From NCBI GenBank assembly GCA_038502055.1, contig JAXRKN010000044.1:6332501-6396500 (forward strand): DNA of 64,000 nt, given 5' to 3'. The stretch's first letter is position 1. Every line of letters starts with the position of its first letter. Below the pieces are notes generated by a model, which was given only the letters and a program-made list of their open reading frames with translations, was not told the origin of the DNA and made no database searches. Both the position numbers and the translations under genes were made by a program. The DNA is from Tanytarsus gracilentus (taxonomy: Eukaryota; Arthropoda; Insecta; Diptera; Chironomidae). Positions 50,265 through 61,200 of this stretch are shown here, one piece after another.

Positions 50265-50460
50265 AGGACTTTCGAATGTTTCATCTCAAACACTGTTAAA
50301 AATTTTTGTATCGTTCTTCATTTCACCCCCAATTTTCGAATGTTTTTCCAATGTTTTTATTGTTTCACATTTCAACACTGTTAGAAATTTTCGTATCAAT
50401 TTTCTTTCATCCCTTAAAAATCAATGTTTCATTGTTGCACACTGCTAAAAATTACAGCCA
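50265..50460. repeat. Degenerate tandem repeat, about 2-3 copies
   Basis: The succession CGAATGTTTCATC / CAACACTGTTAGAAATTT / GTATC..TTCTTTCATC appears twice, with a third partial copy (CAATGTTTCATTG, CACACTGCTAAAAATTA). The copies are diverged and non-coding. Confidence 0.45.
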
Positions 50461-53400
50461 TCAAAACATCTTTGAAATGCCCACTGGAAAATGTTTGGAA
50501 AATTCTTTCGTAAAATTTTCATTAGCAATCGTCTTTGAAACACACTCGTTCAATGTTCTATTGTGATAACCCAACAGTTCGAAAAAAAATGTTTGATAAA
50601 AGAACAATTTTCACATACATTCGATAGTCAACTTAAAAGCGTGCACCCATAAACACGTAATATCGCGCGAGCTCCCGTGAGGATATTAAAAAAGCAGTGA
50701 ATTTAAAGAAGAGGAAAATCAATTTAGTGCATCATATTGGATAAATCGGAGAGAGGAAAAAATTATAAAAAATGAGAAAATAATTTTTAGTGTATGCAAA
50801 AAAGTACGTGACAGTATCATGTTCGAGTGGAGCATAATGAAAAAAAATTTTTCCTCTTAATTTGTCTGCGAAATGAGATTTTTTTTTCGCAAAATAACAA
50901 ATGACTCACAGTGCATGTCGTACTCATTAAAAAATTCTGCTCTCGGAGAGCAAAAAAAAAAGTTTGAATGAAATCTTTTTTTCTCCTTCAAACCATCGTG
51001 CGCCAAGTGCTTGTTAAAATTTATATATGAGAGAAAAAATTGTTCGTGGAAAATTTGTGTAAGATATGAAATAATTAGTGCAGAAATCTGCGCGAGTGAG
51101 CTTTGCAATGACAAAGTTTATTTCACCCGCTTTTCGTCTGCTGTATGCAATTATTCAACATCAAAGTTCATGTGCTAATTAATTTCTTCGTCGTCTTCCG
51201 CACAACATACATATATATTTTTAGCTCAGCTCTTTATTGTGTGACAATCAAAAGTGTGTAAATTATCATCAGCACACATGAAGTCGTAAATTAAAATTGT
51301 TTATAACACATTAAATTAATTAGTTTGTAATGTGCGACATGATGGAAGTTTTAGTTTATGTTTGACGATGACTGACTGATGTTTGCATTGTGGAAGGAAA
51401 AATGTATCGAATTACGGAGGTTTAATGAATTTTTTTGATGAACGTCAAGAGATGGAAATTTAAAATTAATTAACCTGAAAGTTGATAACTTTAATTGCAT
51501 TTAATTACAATAATTACTTAATTACACTTAATGACGTTATTAACTCAAAAAAGAGAATTTAAATTATTAAAAAAATTCCTCTTGCAAAAAAATTTCCATT
51601 ATCATCGCATCAGTGAATGAAATTTTTATGAGATTTTTGTTCATGAGCATTCCTGAAGTGCGTGTTTTAAATTTATTTTCAAAGGCATTACTTTTTCAAA
51701 GCTGAACGGGAAATGATGGATGAAAATTTCTCATTCATCATATTTCAAGCGAACAAAAATGTTTTGAGAGAGAAATTCTATGAGTGCTTATGACCGGCTT
51801 AATTAGCAATGAATGGACTTTCTATACACATGAAAAATTTATTCATATTGAGATGAAAAATTACGCTCATGATTGCTTTCATTTTCATATATATTTGTGA
51901 GTCTGATTCCGAGTTCCGAGTGAGGTTAATAGACATTTCGATAGAGGTTTTGTATGGGTTGTAAATGTAAGAGGATTTTCTAGGAAATTTAATTAAATTT
52001 ACTGAAATGTTAGTTGAATTTTAGATGTTAAAGAAGAAAAAAATCCTCTGAATTAAAATAATGATAATTTTATACAGCAGCGTTAAATTTTTAATAATTT
52101 CAAATATTTTAAAAAAATGTCGCCAACAATTTTAAATTCCATTAAAACTCTTTCTATAAAACCCTTCGTTACGGCAAACTTTCAATAATTTACAAAATCA
52201 ACTGTTTTATTGTCCAAAGGATAACAATCACTCTCATTAATCCTCATCGATTATTCACGAACCATACGTATGTAATAAATGCCTCGTTTAGAATGTTGAG
52301 TAAAAAATTTCCAGTTTAACCTTCGTGAAATATTTATCGAAAAACAAAAGTTATTGGACATTTGTTAATGCTTACAAGTGACATTCGTGATGAAGGAGAG
52401 ATTTATTGCTTGTACAAGCCGCGATTAGTTTTTAGCGCTCGCGAAAGGCGAAAAGAAAAATGTCTATATGGTCAGTGAAGTGAACATGAGAGCAGCAAGT
52501 CTGATAAGCATAATTTTTTCTTCATATTGTTTTTTTAGCCATTCCGTGTGTGCTTGAGGGGGGCAAAAATTTATTAACAAACGGCAGACGGCGAAATGAA
52601 ATATTCATATCGTACCATATGACTGAGAACTGAGCAATGTTTTGCATGTATAACCACCATTTACATTTAAGCATTTTCAAACATAACCGAAGGAGAGCAA
52701 AAAATCCATAGGAAATATGCGGAGGGGAGGCAGAGAAAATATATTAAAGCTGTTATGAATTGTTATTGTGTGTTGCATCATATTTTGTGCTTTGTGGACT
52801 ACCTCAACTCGCTTCTTATTTAGAGCGCACCGTTGTCGTATAATTTTATTCTTTTGGCTTTCTTCATAATTTTCTTTTGTTGATCGAGGAATGGAAGATT
52901 TTCATGAACTAAATCTTGAAATGTTTTAAAAGTTAAATTTTGATGGCGAAAGTAAATTTTTAAATTAATTTTCCACCCCTTGGATTTATGAATTAAATTT
53001 TCTTTAATATTCTTATGAACAAAGAAATTTTTTACGGTCTTCAGGAGTTTATGAGGGAGAAGGTTAATGAATCTTTTTGCTCTTAATTAATTTTAAATTA
53101 TTTTTAACCATGGCAATGTCCGAAATTTTCTAGCATGACTCAACTTGTAAAATTCTCAATAATTAACCTTGACAGTTGAGACAACCTTAAAAGAAATACT
53201 TTTCTATTTTAAAACCATAATCCAATTAAGCATATTGACTAATTTAGGGAATTACAACCATAGTCCACGACAGCCGTAAATCACCACAGTCAGAATTAAT
53301 TCGTATTGGTAACTTTTGAGGTTTCTGCACTAGGTAATGAATTCTAATTAATGAGGGGTACTTTTGTGGATTATTCAGTGACATAAATTATGTGATCTAT

Positions 53401-55370
53401 TTTCGAAGTGAGCGTGTGCAATTTCATTCGATAAAATAGCTAATTTGTAAGAATAATTATAAATAAATTTTACGGGGTTTATAAAATTTTATTTAAAGAT
53501 TTTCTGTGTAAATAAAATCATAGAAATTCAGAAAATTCGAAGAATCAGAAAGGAAAATGCGAATTTTCAAAATAATTTAAATCCTCAATGACATTGAAAA
53601 GTACAAAAATATTTCTTAAAATTTAATGAAATAATCTCTTTTTTTATGAACGAACCTTTTTATTCAGATTAGTGCTGGAGGTAACTCTAGAAAATGTTCA
53701 TTAAGAAATCTTTTAATATCTCTCAACAACGATGATGAGAAAAATCTTTATTGCAAAGCTTTATGAAGCAAATATGCAAATTTCTTGCACAACTTCATTA
53801 AATTCCTTAACCTCAAGGCTATTTATGTTGTTCTCTTTCTCGAGGGGTAGGAGAGAGGTCGATGGAAGATGAAGAATATCGTCTGTGAGAAGTTAGATCA
53901 ACATCTTTTCATTAAAACACAACGAAGACACACCGAAAGCTGGTCATAGCACAAATATCATTAGAAGTTTTCATTTTCATCATCTGCAGTACACAACAAA
54001 ATTGATTTTAATTAAATAACTCGAGATTTCTCTTCTCCTGAATTCACTTTTCGGTGTTTGTGAATTTTAGAGAAGTTTCATGTTTGGATTATTAGAAAAG
54101 GTTATTTTTGACAGATGTTTCGAGAAAATTTAATTAAAGATTTTTTAAATCTAAAATTTTTACCAAAAAATCTTTAAAAAAAGTTTTCTTGGCTTTAATT
54201 TTTCCCCTCAGCTCAACAAATTCTAAACTTTCCATTTCCTCACTGACTCTGCTTGTGAGGTTTCTTGCACAATTTTCACTGAATGTTTTCTCCCTGGTTT
54301 TCTCATTTAAAAAAAAAGCTCAAAAAACTTTTCCGGCTCTTCAACTCAAATGATACAAATTAATACGAATGCTATCCAAAATGCGGTCGTACTTGGTAAC
54401 AGAGAGTGCTTTGCTGCAATTGAAATCTAAACTCGAAAATTCATTAGTGGAGAAATTTTCCTGACATCATTTTGTGGATTTTTGTGAAACTCGGTGAAAA
54501 TTTGAAATTTAGAAACATTTTAAAATTTCTAAAAGATTTTTTCACAAAAAATAAAAGCCTAAAATAACTCAATAAAAACTTTGAACTCAACTTATCTTCT
54601 TTATGTTCCTCGAGTCCCCAATGAGAGTCCCCGACTATCATTTAATCTCAATTTACTATAAATACAATGTCATCCCTTAGAGATTTTTGGTCTCTTTTTT
54701 ATATTTTCCTCGATTTTAGAAGAAGAAAAACTTTTTATTTTTTGAGGTCGACTTGCAAATTTTCTGTTGAATGAAAATTTTGTGTTGTGAGCACAAAAAA
54801 AATAAGCAGAATATAATGAAGACAGTTTTCAACAATAGTTATGGGTGGCTTGGTGCAATTGTCTGCTGCACCTTCAGCATCACTCTTAGAACTCCTTGAG
54901 ATGAACGAGCAGAGGGTGTGAATGTGAATAGAGTGAATGGGGCAAGAGGGAAAAAATTAAATGCAAAACACAAGAGAAAATTTTACTTTCTCTCTTTCTA
55001 TTTTTTGGCTTATCTCCTCTGCTGCAGAAATTTGCGAATTTTATTTTTCAGCACATTTTCTTTTGAAAACAAATACAAAAAGCATTTTTCAAGTTTTTCT
55101 TTCGCTCGCTTTTATGAAAAAGTTTTTAAGCGTTATTGCATTAATGTGCATTATATCTTATTGTTTATTTTAGAATATTTTTTCAGTGCTAGAAAACAAA
55201 CAAATAAACTTTTACATATAAGCACATGAGTTTTCATTAATATTCATAATGCATGATAATGGAACTTGGTGTGTTGCTCTTGTGTAAGGAGTTTGAAATT
55301 AAATTGTTGTGAGCGTGTGTTTAAATTAATTAAACGAGTAAATTTGTTTTAAATTTTAAAATAATTTACT

Positions 55371-55454
55371 GGAGTTTTAAAAATAAATTTCTTTGAACTT
55401 TAAATTTATTAAGGAGTTTTAAAAATAAATTTCTTTGAACTTTAAATTTATTAA
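55371..55454. repeat. Exact tandem duplication of 42 bp
   Basis: The 42-bp unit starting GGAGTTTTAAAAATAAATTT occupies 55371-55412 and is repeated without change at 55413-55454, so the duplication is recent. No gene is near. Confidence 0.9.
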
Positions 55455-57244
55455 ACTTTAGAATTGAATAAAATTCAACTAAAAAAATTTACATAAATCT
55501 CAAAAGGATAACAAAAGCTGAAAATAAATAAGCCACAAAAGTTTTTCTCGACAAAACTTCTCCCCATAATCATTCCGTCGCCCTCTTTAGTGCTAAAATA
55601 ATTTGTGTGTGTATTTGGCATCATTTAATTAAATTAAATTGATTCACTTGGGCTTGAAAATGTGGCCACATAATACGCTGCAGAGAAAAGAGAGAATAAT
55701 GAAATATAAAAAGTTTTTCTTTCTTCCTTTTTTAAGCTGCCTATAACAATAAGTGTATTGATAATAATATAAAATAAAATTGGCAACGTTTTTTTTTCGA
55801 GCACTAAACCACTATATCGACGACTTCAGCTGATTCTCCGTGCCAGAAATACGATATGCATGTTCTGAATATCAACAAACTGCGCCTCCATTTCTTTCGT
55901 CGTCTTGTTTGTTGTTGTTGAATATAATAAGTATGATTATGAGGCGGGAGGTACAGAGATCGAGAATATGTCTGCACGTCTTCTTATTTATTCGACTCCA
56001 TCATTGAAGAAACAACCCCAAAAAACACCATAAGACGGCTGATGCCATGCAAAGTTTTTCTTCGTATTTACGAAACTGAGAGAAAAAAATTAATAAACGT
56101 TATCGCATTCTTGTTATGAAAAAGCACGATGGAGCATTGCACAGACGAGAGAACAAAAGGACCAGAGAAAAGAAATTTTGTGGGTGTTAAAGCGCATTTT
56201 AAATATTTAAGTAAAAAGTTCATAAAACATTAATTAAATTTTTCTGAGAAAAAACTCCAAAACCTCCATCAACATCCTCATTTCTGAGAAAATTCCTATC
56301 TTGACCACTTAAATGTACCCAAAAAAATTCCACGAAGATCGCTTTGTATAAAAAAAATCTCAACTCAGTGAATCTCGTGCGCTTCTAATTAATAGAATTT
56401 TTTGCACATAAATCACGCTGCTTTTATTGTTTTGTGTAATTTAATTTTTGGTATTGCCGCAACAAGCCATTGAGTTGGTAACCAAAGCTTTTTTGCTTCT
56501 TGCTGCCAAAAATGCAAAATTTTAATTCGCTCGCCGAACGAAAGAGCAATAAAATATTTACAAAACCCGTAAAAGCGATTAAAATGCAAAAAGGCGAAAA
56601 TGGCTTGGGTTATGAAAATTTTCCCTCTCACTTGGCAACAGCAGTCGAGTAATAAAATTAATAATTTTCTGGAAAATCAAAAAATTGGTTTTTAATAACA
56701 ACTCATGGGATTACGGCGGGTTTGTTTTTGAGGGGTTTTAAATTTTAAATCGCGACCGATTTTATTGTTTAAATTACAAAACCAACAGAAGGGTTTAATT
56801 GATTGAACACAAATGAGATTTTTTTCATCGCGTTTGTTGCTGTAACTCGTCTATCTTCTTTTTAAGCGTGTTCTATGAATGGAAATTCCCTCCGACATGC
56901 CTTCCCGACACCGCCGAGCAAAGCAGCAAAAAGAGGTTTAATGATTCGGAAAAGTCTCTTCACGTTTTTTTTCTCGCAAGGCGTGCTCTTGTGTTTTTTG
57001 GCAAGGGAAGGTAATTAAAATTTTTTAACATATTTTTAATATTTAAATTTTAAATTCCTTAAAATATTCCATGACAATTTTTGTTATTGTTATTTGGTTA
57101 ATCTGTAAAAAAATTGAATAAATTTTAATTTCAGATTGTATCAAAAAAAAATTTATGTCAAATTTAACGTCAAATTTAATGTCAATTTAATAGCAAGTAA
57201 AAAAATATTTTTGTTTAAATTAATGTTTATGAATATCAATTTGT

Positions 57245-57425
57245 AAATTTTTTATTTTTTTTTTTTTTTTTTATTATAAAATTTTTTATTATTTTTTATT
57301 TTTTTTTTTTTTTTTTTATTTCTTATTATAAAAAAATTATTTTTTTTTTTTTTTTTTTTAATAAATAAATTTAATATTTTATTAAATTTTTTTTTATTTT
57401 TTTTTTTTTTTTTTTTTTTATTTTT

Positions 57426-57459
<34 letters not shown>

Positions 57460-57500
57460 ATTTTTTTTTATTTTTTTTATTTTTTTTTTTTTTTTTTTAA
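57245..57500. repeat. T-rich simple-sequence tract
   Basis: Runs of up to about 24 T are separated by single A, AA or ATTATAAA interruptions. It lies within the left half of copy B of the foldback-like element. Such a tract is prone to slippage and assembly error. Confidence 0.8.
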
Positions 57501-57763
57501 TTTAACTAATCTTAGAAAAATATATTACACTCTTTAAATAAAAAGAGGATTTCTTTTCAATAATTTTCTTTTTTACTTCCTTTTTATTCTTTTTTTTTTT
57601 CTCATTCCTATATATCATATTCAATTTTTTTCCTTCATAAAATCTAAAATAATTTTCTTCAATTAAATATCTTTAAAACCTAAAAAAAAAAATTAAAATA
57701 ATAGAATTATTTTTTAAATAAAAATATATCAAAAAATAAAAAATAAAAATTAAATTTAATAAA

Positions 57764-57955
57764 GGCTTGGTAGCGCAATGTTACGGGAGTGTTACAAATT
57801 CATCTTTTGAAACAGGTTCGAATCCTAGCAACGGGTAAGAAAAATAAGTGAGTTTCTAAAAAATATTACTCCTTAATTTAAGAGCAAAAAAAAAACAACT
57901 GTTGACCTGATATAGAAAAAAAAAATAATTAAATTAAGTTTTACACAAAAGTGGT
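57764..57955 (+). repeat. tRNA-like core with pol III B box (copy B)
   Basis: GGCTTGGTAGCGC (57764-57776) resembles a tRNA D-loop/A-box end. GGTTCGAATCC (57815-57825) is a perfect B box about 50 bp downstream, the spacing of a tRNA promoter. Acceptor and anticodon stems cannot be formed convincingly, so it is a tRNA-derived promoter remnant of a short retroposon and not a tRNA gene. From 57784 on it matches 27508-27686. Confidence 0.6.
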
Positions 57956-58202
57956 AAATGAAATTTTTCGTCAAATTTACATTAAATTGATAGCAAAATT
58001 TGACACAAAAAATTTTTAGAAAAAAAATCATGTCAAAATTTGCTATTAAATTGATATAAATTTAATGTCAAAATTTGCTATCAAATCATGGTTAAATTTA
58101 ATAGCAAAATTTGACCAAATATCGACGAAGTTGCCCAAAAAATTTGCTATCAAAAATTGATATCAAATTGATATAAAATTGACACTGAAAATGTTCTGTG
58201 GG

Positions 58203-61200
58203 TGGGAAGAAAATTTCGAAATATATTTTCAATTATTGATTTTTTCCATCCTAATTTTCACTGTCGATGGCCGGGATGATAAAAAACCCTCGACATGCCG
58301 CGTGTAAGGAAAAAGTTTGTTTTTTCGAATTTCTTTTCTCTCGACTTTAAATTCAACATTGTCTGATAAATTGGGCGCTTTTAAAAAAAGCTTCTCGCTT
58401 TTACGATACAAAAGTAAGAGATAGAAATTGCCTCGAATGGGATAAAGACATGCTCATTTTCTTCATCTCTATAGCTTTTGATCGATGTGCGCTGAATTTT
58501 AAATTCTTTTCCCTCGATTTGTGTTGTGTAAATGGTGAATATAGAAAAATCGATTAGTGGTTTTTGTTCAAACAAAATTATGACAAACTTATGTGCGTTG
58601 ACGATGGATTAAAAGTTTGGGGAGGTTAATTGAAGGAGAAAGTTTTTTTTTGTTGAGAATTTTTTGGTGTTTTGAGTCCATTCAGACTTGAAAATTAAGG
58701 ATCAAATAATTAAATTTAATATTTTAAAAAACGTTAAAATAAGTTTGAAATTTTCGAGAAGCTTTAAACGAAATTTTTATCTCAAAATATTTCCAATTTT
58801 ATCTTCACTTTTTAATCGCCTCGGTTTGAGTCTATAAACTTTGAGACTTTCCGCTGGGCTTAAGTTCAATTGAGACGCAAAACTTTTACAAGCTTTTTTA
58901 TATTAAAAAACTTTTACTCCCTTTTTTTACTGTTTCAAGTGGAGCAAAAACCGATTTCATCTCGATCAATTTCACCAGCATGCTAAATCTCGCTTTCATT
59001 TCCTAATCATTTTTGAGCTGAGTGAAGGAATGAAAATTTCAGTTTTGAGAAAAAAAATCTCTAAAAAAATTCCATTTTCAAGCTTTTTTGCTTTGTGATA
59101 GAAATCGATTGAAGAATGGAAGCTTTAAGAATTCAAGCAAATAATAATACAAACAAGTGTGGACATTTGAGATTTAAATTTTCAGTTTCAAACTTTAAAA
59201 AATTAAAATTCAACTTCAAAAAATTTAATCAGTTTTTAAAAAATTAAAATTCTTAAATTTTAAAGAAATTTCAATTTTCTACACATGTCAAAGCCCTCAA
59301 AATACAGAAGAGAAATCTCGAAATGTTTCTGTTTGTGTCTGCTTGGTATATTTTCGCCAGAAATTGGAGATTTTCAAACACGATAAACGATGAAAATGCA
59401 GAAGGAGAGAAACAAATTCGATGAAAATCCATTTGCTTATCAGATATCAGACGAAGAAGGACGACGACTACATATTGATTGAAAATTGAACTCAAAACGA
59501 GATGGATTCTCTGGCTTTTCTGTGCCAACAAATTTTCCTTTCCCTTAAAAACCAGAATTCAAATTTGTTAAAAGGTGAAAGATGTTGATGAGCCACATGC
59601 ATGTTGTGCTTTGTAACAAAAAGGATTTTGATGTTCAATTTTTGGGTGTACTTGAAATTTGAGATTTAGTTGATGAGAAAAAATTTCCTTCCGGGAAAAA
59701 ACTTTAAATTATACTCAGAGAGATATTTCGAGTGGAAAATAAGAATCTGATTTTTATTGAATTTTTGAAGAAAAATATTGTAAATATTTCCAATAACTGG
59801 GCCCATAACCTATTTTTTCAAATTATCAAAACTTTAGTTTAAAATTTTTTAAACAAAATCTTTTATTTTATTAATTTTTTGAAATTTTATTAAATCCCAT
59901 TTTTTCTTCTTCACCTGTTACACCTCTTTTGATGATTCTTCATTTTCTTGCTTTTATTTCAACTCATCTTAATCAACTTTGACTTACATTTGTGAACAGT
60001 GAACATGGGTCATCTTGATTGAAACTGATCTGATTATACGAAATTTGTTCTGAGAAAAAAAAATGCTTTCATGACTCAAATTACTGACATAGATTTTTTT
60101 TTGCGTTCTGTATTTATAAATAGAAAGTGGAGCAAAGGCTTCATGTTTCTTCTCGAATTATTTCATGAATTGTTTTTTAACTTTTTTCCTTTCTTTAAAT
60201 TCAATCAAGAAGTAGAACAAATTTTTGATCTCAAATTTTAAAAGTCATCGAAACAATTCACGCGCTTGCAACAAATTTCATATATTTGTACATTTTATTT
60301 TGCCAATCTCGTTTCGATTATTTTCTCTCAATATTAATATTGAAAACTTTTTATTATATCGCTACAATTTCTATCGTCAAAAGTGAACACACCTCGGGAG
60401 TATGAAAATTTAATTAAAAACTTTGACATTTGCACGCGCTTGAATGAACTTTTTCCACACACACGTATCCACAGCAGCATGTATAAACCGTATTAGAAAC
60501 AGTCGCCCGCTCTATTTCGGCAACTCGTTATCCACCATTTAGTTCATCTCTCTCTTGCAATACATGAAAAAATTACTCGCGCTCACGAAAAACCGTTTAA
60601 GTGGAAATCGTTATTGCCAGAAACTCGTTATTGGTGTTGTTATTATTATTAGTATGTTGCATCGAAAGGGCGAAAAATTTAAAGTTCAAAAATATTTTTA
60701 TTTAAATTTTCAAATTTCATTTTTCTTGTCAAATTTTCACTTCCACAAAAAAATCTTCAAAGTTCATTGTGCAAAATCACATAAAAAAACTAAACTGTGC
60801 TTTCATAAATAATTAGATTTGAACTCTCATGCAAGAGAGTGCTTCAAGCGATATTTGATTACATTCGATTGCAACCGACACTTTTGCGCCTTTAAGCAAA
60901 ATTGCTAATGGCTGTTTAGCGTGAAACTTTTATATTTCACCCCTCTCTCACTCGGCCTGTCAATGGTAAACTCGCAAACAAATTGCTGAAGCAACACAAA
61001 ATAAATTTGAAAATTTAATTGTGATTATTATTTGCACACAATTCACTCTCGCTGAACTGACAAGCTCTCGAGTGGCTTTTTCCCCTTTTCTCTTGAGTGT
61101 GAGAAAAGCAGGAAAAGAAGCCACTTAAACCACTTAACACCGAGACGATATGATAATTGGAAATCGGCAATGTCAAATGAGGATTTCGAAAATGCAACTC

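Larger units (their letters stand above)
49611..57129. other. Long gene-poor region
   Basis: No exon chain or recognisable protein on either strand. Overlapping opposite-strand frames at 49750-50179 and 54918-55229 have chance-like composition. Two local repeats lie in it: a degenerate one (50265-50460) and an exact 42-bp duplication (55371-55454). GAGA-rich patches are frequent. Confidence 0.4.
57130..58202 (+). mobile_element. Foldback-like element with tRNA-like core (copy B)
   Basis: A second member of the family at 25821-27988. The right end is identical (TTCTGTGGG, ending 58202). The right arm (about 57960-58190) is built of subrepeats around AATTTGCTATCAAATTGATA, and the short left arm (57145-57195) of TATGTCAAATTTAACGTCAA. 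The core is at 57764-57955. Between left arm and core lies a T-rich expansion (57245-57500). A left terminal CCCACA was not found, so the left boundary is approximate and may be truncated. Confidence 0.55.

Noticed and set aside
57764..57835. Functional tRNA gene
   Set aside because: The B box is good, but acceptor and anticodon stems do not pair, and the sequence is part of a repeat core shared with 27508-27686.
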